From Armadillidium nasatum (lineage: Eukaryota > Arthropoda > Malacostraca > Isopoda > Armadillidiidae), in assembly GCA_009176605.1 (NCBI GenBank), contig SEYY01024197.1:24892-88891 (forward strand): a DNA stretch of 64,000 nucleotides, written 5' to 3'. Positions 31,709-47,371 of this stretch are shown in pieces; the stretch's first letter is position 1, and every line of letters starts with the position of its first letter. The position numbers and the translations under genes were made by a program. Under the pieces are notes generated by a model. The model was not told the origin of the DNA. It was given only the letters and a program-made list of their open reading frames with translations, and ran no database searches.

Positions 31709-32330
31709 TTATTGTCGTAGTAGTTTTTGAGTTGGAACTGATATTATGTTTGTAGTAGTTTCTGAGTTGGAACTGTAATTATAGAATACATTCTTTATTT
31801 AAACTAAAGAAAATAATAAAAAAAAAAAATGATGAAACTCACGTTTTTAAGATAATCCTCTGACAAGGTTGGGTTGTATCAGCCTCTTCCGATTGTGGTG
31901 TTGTTGAATTGATCGATCTACGACTTCAACGATCAAAACCACTCAGGCACGTTGCAAGGGCAATAAGGATCACCAGAAAGAACAACTTATAGCAGGGTAT
32001 GAGAAATATAGTGAACAAAATTGATGGGTCATTGAAAAACAAAAAAAAACAAAGAATTTAATTTTGAAGTTTGAATAACGAAGTTATTCTTCTGCCAAAG
32101 TGTGAACAGAAATAGAAAATTTTATCTAAGAAACAATGCAGATCCGGGCGTAGGGTCGAAATGAAACTGACGGGAATGTGTGTTCTTTAATGACTGTTTG
32201 TCAACTAAGAAACCACCCATCATCACATTAATTGAATAAAAGTGCAGTTACAAGTAACTTTAGAACTGGTTATTGTCGTAGTAGTTTTTGAGTTGGAACT
32301 GTAATTATAGAAAACATTCTTTATAAGATG
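31709..32330. other. Stretch between direct repeats of about 55 bases
   Basis: TTGTCGTAGTAGTTTTTGAG and the following GTTGGAACTGTAATTATAGA occur at 31709-31795 (with an extra internal copy) and at 32272-32325. The 0.47 kb between them has no recognised coding content and may be an inserted, unidentified repeat. Confidence 0.5.
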
Positions 32331-32459
32331 TATTTTGACTATAAAACTAGTATAATTATAATATTTTATAACTTACGTATTGTCCAATTTGGTAAATGGA
32401 TTCATTACTTGATCAATTTATTTGTTTTTGTTAAATTTTATTTTTATGTTTTATGTGGA

Positions 32460-32995
32460 CCTTGGAAAAGAAATTATAGGCCATGATAAGAAAATTAAAA
32501 AGAAGTCATGTCATCTTGATCTAATACTCTTTCAGTAATAGGGCTGCTAATTTTTGGAATGGCTTGAACACAGGAGATTGTTGACTGTGATTCTCTTTCA
32601 GCAATTAAGTGGGGGCTAGATAGATGTATGGATGGTTTAGGTATCGAATAGTATAACTTGACTAAGCCAAATTGGCGGGTATATATGAATTTTTAGACCA
32701 GCTTATGACTAAGCCTATGAATTTTAGATCAGCTTGTAACTAAGCCTAACTGGCAGTATTTTAGTGGGTGTTGGTTCATTGAATATTGCATGTGTAATTA
32801 GTTTACTAAATCTATGTAGGGGCTTAGTTTTATTTTTATCTTATTTTTATCTTATTTTGCATGAAGGAATTGAAAACTATAGATATAATAGACCTAGTTT
32901 TTGTTGCATGTATTAGTATTATTATTTGTTTTGACTGGGTCAGTCTCGACAGGCCCTTGTGGCTTTTAACTGTCTCGATTTTTCTTATGTTCATA
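32460..32995 (+). mobile_element. L2/CR1-like LINE, 3' fragment
   Basis: It begins in the ORF2 C-terminus (GATAAGAAAATTAAAAAGA; NFWNGL-like reading with stops) and continues through the 3' untranslated region shared with 29863-30160. 5'-truncated, as LINE copies usually are. Confidence 0.8.
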
Positions 32996-34115
32996 TTTGT
33001 GTTTGAGCAAACTCTGCATAAGCCCTTTTTTCTGATTTTCTGTTAACAGTAAACTGTTTATTTCAAATTCGGATTTAATTCTCTCATTGGTCCAACTATC
33101 ATTAGATTCCATCTGATTTACATTTCTATTGGTGCTATTTACATTTACTACCACTCGATCAGGTAAAGTTGTAAATTTTCCTACAATAGAATTTTTCTGA
33201 AAATATTGTATTTGGTCTGATAAATTCATGAATGCTACTTTTGGAAAAGCCATACTGAGATCAACTAGTCCAGGAATTGGAATGAGAGATAATTGTTCAT
33301 CTTCTTGAAATTCCACTAAACTAGAATTTACTATGTTATCCTCTGTACTTTTTACAGGTACTATTGTGCAAGACAATGGGGGTATTCTGATAGACTATTG
33401 TTACTCAATTGTAAAATAAGAGTTTTTTACCAATGTCTGAAGCTACAACTATTATTTGATCCTGAGAATGATGAACTTGCTCTTGTTTGGTTCAGTCTGG
33501 TAATGTGTTGTCTCATAAAGACATAGCACCTAATACTAAATAATGGCTCATATACTCTAAAAGTGCTGCAAATAAAGGAGTGGGTTTTGTGATAAAAAAA
33601 ATTCTTGAAGACCATAGGTAAATTTTTATAACTTTGGATGGGTATTCTGTGATTCTGACCCAAACCACTAATGGGCCTTACTTTTAAATTGGCAGAAGGC
33701 TACAGTTCGATTTTTTTAAATTTAGGAGCACAGCTGAACTAATAAGACTAGCTTCTGCTCCATTGTCCACCATACAGTCATAATATATCAAATTGTCATT
33801 TTCGAGTGCTACATATACTATCAAGGGATCAACATCAGTTTGGCAAAGGTTAAAATTTATAACTGCTCGATCAGTGTTATCTGGGACATCAGAAAGATGT
33901 ACTGAGTCTGTAATAAAACTTTGTGTGTACTAAGTTCTGTCTGAGCCTTAAGATCATTGGTAACAGCAATTTCTGTGCCTACATTCCCCACAAAGTTGCT
34001 CTGTTTTGTGGAGGAAACTAGTTTAAATTATTTTTGATTTCAGAGTTCCCCAGACAATTTCTTTCATAATGTGATTTATCGCACCAGGGACATTTCTCTA
34101 TAGGCTTTTGCTTAG
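32996..34115 (-). pseudogene. Gypsy-3: Gag knuckle to pre-RT fragment
   Basis: Minus-strand pieces follow the gypsy-1 order: a zinc knuckle CPWCDKSHYERNC (about 34070-34105), a protease region with FNLCQTDVDPLIV and MVDNGAEASL, and the linker before RT (32996-33376) with VEFQEDEQLSLIPIPGLVDL, matching VEFQGMDIPGVSIIPGILDL of gypsy-1. The protease Thr is changed (DNGA for DTGA), and several stops occur. It is cut on the left by the LINE 3' fragment. Confidence 0.8.
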
Positions 34116-34250
34116 GTATGGCTCCAGTATTTGTGTTATTCTGTCTGTTATTGGAATTGGAAAAGAACATTTTACTAGCAGTGTTTTTTTTTTGTTGGAT
34201 AAAGCCTGTGCATTTCAGGCTCTGCAGATTTCTGATTATTAGGATTGGAT

Positions 34251-34256
<6 letters not shown>

Positions 34257-34335
<79 letters not shown>
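34257..34335. repeat. (TA)n tract
   Basis: About 79 bases between the gypsy-3 remnant and a short palindrome. Confidence 0.98.
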
Positions 34336-34340
<5 letters not shown>

Positions 34341-34458
34341 TTGATAACCACTATGATAAATCAACCGTGGAATCATTATTTATAATTTTATTAAAATTAA
34401 TAAAATTATAAATAATGATTCCACGGTTGATTTATCATAGTGGTTATCAAAATTATAA
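34336..34458. repeat. Near-perfect palindrome, arms about 58 bases
   Basis: AAAATTTTGATAACCACTAT continuing to ATTTATAATTTTATT is followed after a few bases by its reverse complement. The sequence resembles the GATAAACCGTGGAATTTAAT segment of the SINE-like units at 31.16 and 31.45 kb. Confidence 0.9.
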
Positions 34459-34479
34459 CATTTGCATTGTGATTTATAC

Positions 34480-34635
34480 TCAAGTTGTGGTTGGGGAAAT
34501 ATTGAAGGGACTTTTCACTAGGCGAGATATGTCAGTAGAAGTTGTGGATTATTTCCTTTTGAACCATCAGTGGAGTAGTGGTCAACACAACGGACTTCCA
34601 TCTTTTGGACCTGGGTTTGATTCCTCAAAATTATA
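34480..34635 (+). mobile_element. tRNA-related SINE-like repeat, copy 4 (diverged)
   Basis: TAGGCGAGATATGTCAG, then ACCATCAGTGGAGTAGTGGT, then GGGTTTGATTCC correspond in order to body, A box and B box of copies 1-3, with many substitutions. Confidence 0.6.
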
Positions 34636-34653
34636 ACATCACTAGCAGTTAAT

Positions 34654-38643
<3,990 letters not shown>

Positions 38644-38757
38644 CCTATAGCTTTTATATATAGAAATGTAAACATCCGCATCTGCAGATATAAAAAATTT
38701 GATATCCGATTCATCACTATTTATATATATATTATTTATTTATTTTTTTCCCCCCAG

Positions 38758-38892
38758 GTTATTGACCAACTTTTCTGCAGATTAGATGTTGATGGTGATG
38801 GAAGGATCAGTTTTGAAGAGTTTCTTCTTATGTTCCAAATTGGAGGCCCAGATACCTCACAGTCATTAATTTTAGATGATTCTTTAAATCAA
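38758..38892 (+). CDS. Ninein-like gene, exon C: canonical EF-hand
   Basis: 45 codons between a pyrimidine-rich acceptor (CCCCCCAG) and a GTGAGC donor, phase 0 at both ends. VIDQLFCRLDVDGDGRISFE then EFLLMFQIGG contains a textbook EF loop (D1, D3, D5, G6, I8, E12), expected to bind calcium. It follows exon B in phase, giving the paired EF-hands typical of ninein-like proteins, and then a Ser/Asp-rich linker. The donor GTGAGC is less usual than GTAAGT. No later exon is recognised before 64000, so the next intron is long or the gene continues beyond the window. Confidence 0.8.
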
Positions 38893-39255
38893 GTGAGCAG
38901 TCATTTAAATTTATTTTACTAGAATTGTTATATGTCTTGTATTCTAAGAATCATTTTGTTTTACTTTAGATGAGATAGAGAGTAACTTTGTGAGGAGTTG
39001 TTAGTTGTTGCTTGGCCATTTTTTATTGGTAATAGCAATGTTGTCTCAGAAGTTCGGTAAAGAAACTTCTACCTTGTGTAAAAAGAAAAAGAAAAAAAAA
39101 ATATTGTAATTTAAGCTCCTTTATCTGTTGATCTTTAGGAGCCGTGCCTTGTCAAACATACTTATTTAACATTTGGTCTATTATTTAACATTTCAAATTT
39201 TGATCGAATTTATATAAAATATATCTAGAGGTCCTTTGCATAGATCTAGAAAGTT
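38893..39255. other. Presumed intron of the ninein-like gene, nothing recognised
   Basis: AT-rich, without motif; contains a short poly-A run near 39090. Confidence 0.5.
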
Positions 39256-39259
39256 TCAA

Positions 39260-39720
39260 TTTCATATGTAATTTGGTTGAGGGCTTGAGACACTAGAGCT
39301 CCATATGTGACCATCACTTTTCTGATGGGGCAAGCAGTTACTAAGAATAATGATCTTTTCTCTATTATTTCGTCTCCTATAAGCTTCAATGCCGATGACT
39401 CCACTCTTCATTACTCCTTTCAATTTGAAAGATGTCCCTCCCAATAGCAGTTGATAGATTCAAGGAGGATGGCCTTGGAGCAACTGACCTCTGATCTTCC
39501 TCGTATTTCAAATTGGGGTAGAGAAAACATGGTCGTTTTCAATACCTAAAAAATTCAATGCCTCCATCTTTCTACTTGACACAATCTTCCACACAAAACT
39601 TCTAAACACTCAACTCAAACCTTCATCTGTCCTCAATATTCTCGGTGTTTCTTTTTCTTGTGACCTTTCTTGGAAAGATCACATTATTTCTCTCCCTAAA
39701 CAAGCTTCTAAGAGTTAAAA
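39260..39720 (+). mobile_element. Jockey-like LINE fragment (from after YADD to C-terminal region)
   Basis: The reading with frame breaks gives DDSTLHYSFQ (just after the catalytic YADD), LIDSRRMALEQLTSDL-like sequence, then LKPSSVLNILGVSFSCDLSW and KDHIISL. It matches 50205-50500 closely. Confidence 0.75.
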
Positions 39721-39734
39721 ATCAGAGAAAACCA

Positions 39735-41030
39735 GGGTTTGCCTGCCGGGATTAAAATGACAAATTATACTTGAGGGGACAATCCAAATTTTTTTTTTTA
39801 ATTTTCAGCCGATTCTCTTGAAATTTTCAGTGTATATAGCTTTTTTCCTGGTGAAAAAAAGTCCATTTCTAGCATTTTTCTGAGTCTATAACTGCTGAAA
39901 AGTTTTTTTGAGGGGAAATTTGACCATTTTCAAATGAATGGTGGGACCAAACCACTTTTCAGAATAACTTGAAATTTGGATGTATATTCATAATTCAATT
40001 GGCAATGAAAACATGTAACAGACATTTGTTTCCAGAGTTATAGAAAAAATGTTATAAGCCCAAAACTGAACAACTATAGTAAAAAAAAATCCACCTTTTC
40101 GGTCAATAAAATTTTAAAGCAAAACTATAACTATAACATTCCTTATTTTAGGAGGGTACATAGAGGATGAATGGGGCTACAAATTCTTCTCTATACTTTA
40201 TTCGATGCGATTTGTTGGTTTCGAGTTATAGTCTCTCAAAAAAGGTACATTTTTGACCAAATTTCAAATATTTCCAAAGTTTGAGATACTATATCTAGCT
40301 TCAAACAAAAAGCATTTAATAATGCACTAAATAAAAATTGTATCCCTGTCCCTCCTCTAAACAATATCCAAAAATAAAAAAAATTAATTGGTAGCGTGTT
40401 TTTTAAATAATTTTTTTCTCCGGAAGGGTACGATTTAAAAAAAAAAAATTTTTCAAGTGCTTTTATCTTTTTTTCTAGATGTGAAATCAAAAATCAGCTC
40501 TCACCAATGCAAGAAATTGAGGCTAAGATTATTCAGTTAAATTTTCAGCTCATGTGGACCAGTGGTTTGACCCTGTTATTCATTTTTTCCAACTTTGTGT
40601 CCAAATAACTTTCAAACCGTTATAGACTCAGAAAAATGCTCGAAATCAACTCAGAACTTTGGGAAAAAATGCATATTCCCTGAAAATTTCAGCTCAATCA
40701 GTCAAATAATAACAAAAAATTTAAAACAAAATATAAGAAAATTAAGATATTTCTTCTTGCTTTTTTAAAAAAAAATTTTCTCTTTTTTTCTGTTTCTTTT
40801 GACTGCTCCTTTTCTGCTAGTGAATGTTCATTTTTGTGTTTTGATTTTAGATGCTCCCATAAAGATTTGGTTGAAAATTTTTTACTTGTAGCACCCGGAG
40901 GTCCTCTTCTAATTTTCTGACTGCAGATGTTACATTTAGCTATTTCGAGCCTATCCTGAAACATTGTAAAGTACTTCCATACTGCTGAAGCTGATATTTT
41001 AACCATATTGATTGAAAGTATAAACAAAAT
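39735..41030 (-). mobile_element. hAT-type DNA transposon fragment
   Basis: The left side starts with CAGGGTTTGCC, a hAT-like terminus, followed by about 0.95 kb of non-coding, T-rich sequence. The only coding part recognised is the zinc-finger frame at 40698-41027. The catalytic core and dimerisation domain of a hAT transposase were not found. Confidence 0.45.
40698..41027 (-). CDS. BED-type zinc finger, hAT transposase N-terminus (fragment)
   Basis: The 109-codon frame reads SAVWKYF, CNIC, TKSLWEHLKSKH: the aromatic start, C-x2-C and H-x4-H of a BED finger, the DNA-binding domain at the N-terminus of many hAT transposases. A basic helix follows (KEQSKETEKKRKFFFKKARR), after which the frame becomes hydrophobic AT-rich translation and stops. 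A host gene with a BED finger is possible, but the surroundings favour a transposon remnant. Confidence 0.7.
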   Translation of the reverse strand: MFILSINMVKISASAVWKYFTMFQDRLEIAKCNICSQKIRRGPPGATSKKFSTKSLWEHLKSKHKNEHSLAEKEQSKETEKKRKFFFKKARRNILIFLYFVLNFLLLFD

Positions 41031-41394
41031 AATAATTTTTAAATAATGTAGCTAATTGATTCAAGTTTGATACATAACAATGATATGTATAAATATAGTT
41101 TATGTTGATAATTTTACATCTTACATTTTTCAAACTTTACTTTGTGGGCTTATAGGTAAAGCTGATGAATCACTATTATGAATCAAAAAAATTTTTGTTT
41201 TTAAATTTTTGTACTTTTTATTAAACAAAATTTGTAATTTTCTTACATTTTTCCGGAGAAAATGCATATAATCATTAATTTAAGTGAATGTTGGCTATTC
41301 TACACCTTTCACATAATTAAATAAACCTCAATTAAATTTATATCTAATTGTTTTAACCTAAAATTTCAGTGCTTTTGACCTCTTTACAAATTTT

Positions 41395-43020
41395 AGGCAA
41401 CTCCAGCCAGAACCCCGGCCCTGGCAAAATTCCAGCCCCGGTCGGTCCCAAACTCCAATTAAAAAGGCTAATTTCTTCGGCCTCCTATTCTCCTCTAATT
41501 CTAACCTGGATGACTCCGGCAATCCTCCTCCTCCTTCTCCTGTCAGATGTCCCATGCCTTTGCCTGTGATTTCATTTTCCAGGTGCATGGGCTTCTGAAT
41601 TCTATGAACGTTAGGAAGGCAAGCGGCCCGGATGGCATTCCTCTCTGAGTTTTAAGGGAGTGTGCCTCTGAGTTGGCTCCATCCCTCATTCAACTTTTCT
41701 TTCAATGCTTCAGCCTCAGTACTAGTACTTTCCCTCAGTGTTGGAAGCGCACATTAGTCCAACCTATTCCGAAGAATGGTAGCTGCTCTGATCCTTCCAA
41801 CTATCGCCCTATAGCTCTCACTTATATTCTGTCTAAGATCTTAGAAACCCTTCTCAACTCTCACTTCTTAGATCATCTGGAATCTTATTCCCATCATCAG
41901 TATGGCTTACGATGTTCGAGGTCTACTGGTGATATACTTTCCTATCTCTCAGATCTATGGTCTTCTGCCCTTAGGGACCATGGGGAGACTTGCGTGGTGG
42001 CGCTTGACATATCTAAGGCGTTTGACCGGGTATGGCATGCGTCACTGCTTTCCAAGCTCCCCTCCTTTGGGTTTCCTCCTCTCTGCTTACTTATTTCTAA
42101 TTTTCTTTCTAATCGTTCGATTTCGGCTGTTGTTGATGGAGCGACTTCTTCCTTTCTTGTCAATAGTGCTCTATTCTTACTTTTCATTAATGATCTTCTC
42201 AGCTGTTCATCTAACCCTATACATTCATATGCCGTTGACTCACCCTCCATTCTTCTACTCATTTCAAATCTGCTCCTTCCTTTGCATCTACAGTTGCTTC
42301 TCGTCTTCATCTTTCTGATTCTATTCGTGCAGATCTGGATAGAATTCCTCAGTGGGGTCGTCACAACTTTGTGTAATTCAACTCTTTAAAAGCTCAACTT
42401 CTAGAAATCTCCCTCTCAAAGACACCTAACTTTTCTATTTCTTTCTATGGTTCTCCCATCTTTCTGTTGACAATATAAACATCCTTGGCCTTCACATAAA
42501 CAAAAAAATGTCTTGGAAACCTCATATCACAATGGTTGCTAGGGTGGATTTAAAGAAGCTGGGAGTTCTGTTTAGACTGCGAGAATTTTTTTTCTTCCTC
42601 GCAGTTACTCCAATTATACAAGGGTCTCATCCACCCTTGTATGGAGTACTGCTCTCATATCTGGATGGCTCAGGTTTCACCCATCTTTTGGATAGAGCTG
42701 AGTCAAAGGCTAAAGACTTATAAACTGTCCTGCTTTTTCTAATTCTTATGACTCTTTATCTTTTCGACATGATGTTGGTGCCTCTCTTTTCTATAGGTAC
42801 TACAGCGGCAAATGCTCGAGGGAACTATCCACCCATATAACTCCACCTTTATGGCATCCTTGCAGCACAAGGGTGCAATGTCCGCGCATCAATTTTGCGT
42901 GGACATAGGCAACTCCAGTCTTGTCCACTGTGGTCCCTCCTCCTTTCCTGCCACCTCTGTTTTGTGGAACTCTCTTCCATCTTCTGTATTTCTCTCCGCA
43001 TTTTATTCGAAACTACGTTA
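41395..43020 (+). pseudogene. Degenerate Jockey-like LINE ORF2 (RT to 3' end)
   Basis: RT blocks appear in order: KASGPDGIP, SNYRPIALTYILSKILE, HHQYGLR, VVALDISKAFDRVWH and FINDLLS. The catalytic box reads YAVD instead of YADD, and the GVPQGSVLSP block is deleted. Downstream come NILGLHINKKMSWKPHI and the 3' terminal region (ATSVLWNSLPSSVFL). Several frame changes occur. It is the same broad family as the fragments at 25.1, 39.3 and 50.2 kb, but a more diverged copy. Confidence 0.8.
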
Positions 43021-44190
43021 GTGCATAGCAAACCACAACAAGCTTCACCAGTGACTGCAATTCTGCAGTAGGTTGTGCTGTTTCTTTGTAGAGGCGACAA
43101 ATTCTACTGGCAGTAGCAGCCCACCTTGCCAATGACATAGTCCCAGGTTTTTTCATCATTAGATCCTCAGTAACAACACCAGTTCTTATAGCTGTTGCAG
43201 TTCTGTAGAAGTATCCCTGTTCTCTACTAATATCGTCTGTGTTAACATCAGAAAGTGGGTCACCTTCTGAGATGTTTTGGAAGACTGCAAGTGGAAGGGT
43301 CTCACACCAAAAAACACTGCAACTATTACCAATTCTTCCTGTATTGCTTTCGTCAGACTTTTTCTTAGCTTTTCTCATGCTCTCCAGATTTTCTTATGAT
43401 CTATAATATTGGTCTTGTCATCTGCACTTACAACACCATAGTCAACTAGTGACGCTGTACCTATAGCTGCTGCTGCTGCTTTGTTGGACACTATACCTCT
43501 CTGCCTCTTGTGCAGTGATAGAGATTTGTGTTGTGTTCCAGAAAACACCAAGAGTAATGAAATCATCGTCAGGTATACTTTCTGTCCCCTCATGATCTGA
43601 TGATGAAGCTAAATCTTCAGTGGCAGTAATGTCTTCAGACAGCATGGGACATTCCTGCTAGATTCTTCTTTTCTTCTCATCAGCTACTCTTCTATATGAG
43701 ACTTTCTTGCAGAACTCCTGTTCAACATTTCAGTCTCTGCCAATTTGCATTCTGCGAACTGTTCTTTGGTCAACTAAAAAGTTTATTTCCCAAGCAGGAA
43801 TTTTCAATTCTTTTGCACAGTTACATGCAAGCAGACCCTTGCATTGACATGCTGCGATGTCAAACAATTCATTTAAACTCTAGAAACTCCACACTAATAC
43901 CATGCTTTAGACCCTTCATCCAACAGTCTCATTAGCTTTTTTTTAACGTTTTTAAGTGGCTGGCTGTGGTGGAATCCCATCTTGAATCCATAGGTCAACA
44001 AGAGCCTCACTTAACTGTGGAATGCCATCCTTATTGCTGGAATACTTATGTTACTTCAAGAAAAGAAAATGTCTTACAATCTGGAGACGTGTGGGAAGTC
44101 CAATGGTTGGCAATTCCAGCAAAGGGGGCCAAACACAAGATGACTTGCTGCCTTCCGTGTTATCATTTGACTCCTGCTAGTACCTGAAAT
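43021..44190 (-). pseudogene. Relic of an unnamed repetitive coding family
   Basis: Minus-strand pieces read in order RWHSTV, LFDIAACQCKG, a short Cys-rich patch, FLVDQRTVRRM, an acidic Ser-rich stretch (EDITATEDLASSSDHEGTES), ASLVDYGVVSADDKTNIIDH and KKIWRA, then SLARWAATASRICRLYKE near the end. From memory such motifs recur in multicopy, unnamed proteins of invertebrates that appear transposon-related; I cannot give a family name. Stops and frame changes separate all pieces. Confidence 0.4.
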
Positions 44191-44593
44191 GTAAAAAAGA
44201 AATATATAAATCTCAGTCAACTAATGTAGGGAATAGATGAATATTGTTTAATGTTCATTTATTCCCTAAGTAAATTGTTCATTGAACAATTCAGAACAAA
44301 TAGCAACAGAACTATACGAATGGCAATTTTTTGACCAGTTCTTCCAATTTTTGAGGTCAAGAAGAGAGTACTTAGGCATCATGGAAAAATTTTTTAATTG
44401 GATTTCCTGAATATCCTTATAGGCATGCAAGAAAATCAGTTTCAATGACACAGGCTACTATACTTATAGTCTAAAGTAAAAATAAATGGATAAAATTTAT
44501 AAGTATTTTTGATTTCTTTTTCATTTTCCCTTAAAGTTGATGGGATAGGGATTTGTGAAGGGTATTTGTTTGTATGACTTTGATGTGTGTGTA
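44191..44593. other. Unassigned stretch
   Basis: No feature recognised; an imperfect inverted stretch around ATTGTTTAATGTTCATTTATTC is the only visible structure. Confidence 0.4.
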
Positions 44594-44947
44594 TGTAAGA
44601 ATATATCTTATACCTTATTATCAGCCTCTGAGTTAATGTTAAAAGAAAGGAGGCATATTGTTATTTAAATTTTTTAAAGTTTATCACAAGAATTTTCCAT
44701 AGGTGTTTTCAGTACAAAATCAAAATTAATACTGTTTATAAAATATATTACTGACGAGTCATTTACTACTGATGCGCGTGCGCGATAATGATATATATAT
44801 TCATTTAAATAAACCAAGTAAAATTTTAATGTCAGATTATTATTGAAATTTTTACTGTTTAATATTTTCAACTTTTTTACAAGTATTTTAGTTTAATATT
44901 TTACTATTAATAGTTTTAATTTTATTGTTTTACAAATTATTTTACAC
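44594..44947 (-). repeat. 3' LTR of the BEL/Pao element
   Basis: It starts TGTAAAATAATT (minus strand, 44947) right after a purine run and ends TTCTTACA at 44594, giving TG...CA ends. About 354 bases, compared with about 562 for the related solo LTR at 36389; the difference suggests an internal deletion here. Confidence 0.75.
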
Positions 44948-44960
44948 TCCCACAAAATTA
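44948..44960 (-). promoter_or_regulatory. Polypurine tract of the BEL/Pao element
   Basis: Minus strand AATTTTGTGGGAG immediately before the LTR start TGTAAAA. Confidence 0.7.
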
Positions 44961-45166
44961 TTGTATTTGTGAGACAAATACAATCAACTTACTTTCATGG
45001 AAATGTTAAATTCACAAATTAATTAAGTTGGTTTCACAAAAAATGTATTTAATTCACATGTTATTTAATTTGGTTTTATTCATCAAAGTCTTCACTATAA
45101 TCTTTGATGAATTTTCTACACTTTTCAGCTGCTTTACGTTTAGGTTTGGTTACAACTGAAGTATTA

Positions 45167-46655
45167 TTATCTTTGGTCTTTGATAGGGTCTATATTATCT
45201 ATGTCATTGTTCGGTGAATTGTCTTCAATTGGTGCATTTTCACTATGAGTAATAGATAATTCAAGAGGGTACAAATTTACTATTGAGTGGTATGCTATTT
45301 GACCATTACCTTGCCTCAGTTTTACAGAGCGAATTTTATTGTCATAGCCAATAACCACTTCCAAAACCTTTCCAAGGAGCCAAAAAGGTCTAGGTTTCAC
45401 TGGAGATCTTATCAAAACCACATCACCTACTTTGATTTTATTTTCCCAAGAGATTTGATACAGATCTCTGCTATGCTCCCTAAGGCTTAAAAGATAACTT
45501 TCAAACCAGAGTTTTCGGAAATTTTCTAAGGATGTTTTCATTTTGTTCTAAAGTTTGTTGAACCCTAGCTTGACTATGACTATCAACCCAAGTATCATCA
45601 TATTCCTCTTTGAGTATAAGAGAAGTGTTACAATGCAACTTTAAGAAAGAATTAGGTGTTATGGGTTGTAAGTTGTCAGAGTTTGAGACATATGTAAGTG
45701 GTCGGCTATTAATAGCATTCTGAATATTTGAAAGATTTGTAAGTAGCTCAAAATATGTTAACTTAGAACGACCTATAACTTTATACATACAGCTCTTGAC
45801 TACCTTGATCATTCTTTCCCACATTGCACCAATGAAAGCACTAAACAAAGGAATTTTAATGTGTTTGATATTAAATTTAGAAAGTTCAGCACTAAATTCA
45901 CTTGATGTTAAAGCTTTATTTAAAATATCAGTACTTTTAGGAAAATGTTTTAGCATTGTCACTATACAAGTAGTGAGGAATGTTGTAATAATTACAAAAA
46001 CGTTGAAAGGCATATAAAAAATTAGTAACTGACATATCTGGTAACAACTCTAAATGGATTGCCCTTATATTCAAGCAGGTGAATATTAATATGAACATTT
46101 TATTACTTGTATTTGTCACAGGATCTCTTGACCCATACATTACCTGTATAATCTATACCTGTATGTTGAAAAGGTGTGATTAATTTTAAGTGATGTTTAG
46201 GTATGCTAGAATACTTTGGGTACTTAAAAGCAAAAATATTAATTTTTTTGCACAAGATGCAATGATTAATCACATTTTTTATTACAGATCTTGACTGAGG
46301 TATCCAAAATCCTTGAGATCTTATATAATTCAAAGTAGAACTTAAACCCAAGTGCTGTACTCTACTATGGCAATGCATTATAAAAAGCTTTTGTAAAATG
46401 GTGAAACTTTGACAAAAGGATTGGATTATGGACATTGTAGTCAAAATATAAACATTTTGATATTCTTCCTTTTGTTCTTAGAATATTATTTTCATCAAGA
46501 AATAAATTTAAATTCAATACTAAAACAGGGATTTTATTTGACTTTACTTTAGAACTTAAATATTCAATTTCTGTGGAGAAATGACAAGACTTGCATTTGT
46601 TTGATCCAATAATGCAAGGACTTGATATTTGGATTACACTGAGTTTTTCAAACAA
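45167..46655 (-). pseudogene. BEL/Pao integrase
   Basis: Four frame pieces. The HHCC finger reads MHCHSRVQHLG ... HCILCKK (46103-46444). The catalytic core has GIDYTGNVWV, PHYLYSDNAKTFS and, in 45501-46013, FIGAMWERMIKVVKS, giving the D, D and E blocks. The C-terminal module (45167-45541) reads VGDVVLIRSPVKPRPFWLLG and VKLRQGNG, typical of BEL/Pao. Frames change at about 46400, 46110 and 45970, and 45520. Confidence 0.85.
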
Positions 46656-47371
46656 AATGGTTTAAACACATAAGAGGTAATATTAATTACCTTTTGATAG
46701 GATGAAAATTTGGTAATATCAAAAATAGGAATAGGTTGTTCATTTACAGTAGTATTAACATTTACAATAGTTAAATGTTTAATATCGGGTGATACACTTA
46801 AAAGTGGATACTGAGGCCATTTACTAAGGTCATTGGTAAGAAATTCTGGACCATGTAACCAAGTATCCATTACTTCACTAAATTTTTTATAATTAATACC
46901 ACGACTGACCAGATCTGCTAAATTAAATTTAGTATTCACATATGAATAATGAAAACTTATTTCATATGTTTCTCTTAAATGATTAATCAATAAATTAAAA
47001 TCTTTCAGCCTGTTTTTAATATATTTGGATTTCAATTTTGTTTCTTTGGTTAACATCCAATTTAAAACTACTTGAGAATCCACACATAAATTTACAAATT
47101 TAAAATGAATATTATTATAAGCACTCAATATGGCATCTAAACATTTGAGAGCCAACAGAACTCCCATAAATTCTAAGGTTGGAATACTGTACTGTCTTTT
47201 AGTATTTACTGGTGACACTTTAGCTTTTGAGTATAACAAATGACCTTCATTATTATCATTGCAGGAATAAGCAGTAAAACCATAAGCTGATTTACTACTA
47301 TCACTAAATATATGCATAGCATACGAACATTTTTCATTAAGTACTTGTCTAGGAAATTCTATTTCATGCAA
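46634..47371 (-). pseudogene. BEL/Pao RNase H
   Basis: The frame shows MHIFSDSSKSAYGFTAY, LLYSKAKVSPVN, TIPTLEFMGVLLALKC and VNLCVDSQVVLNW, then NTKFNLADLVSRG, the standard Pao-type RNase H with its acidic residues (D, E, D). It is followed in another frame by the region leading to integrase. Confidence 0.8.

Noticed and set aside
41942-42364. 140-codon minus-strand frame in the degenerate LINE
   Set aside because: Shadow of the RT-coding strand; all conserved blocks are on the + strand.
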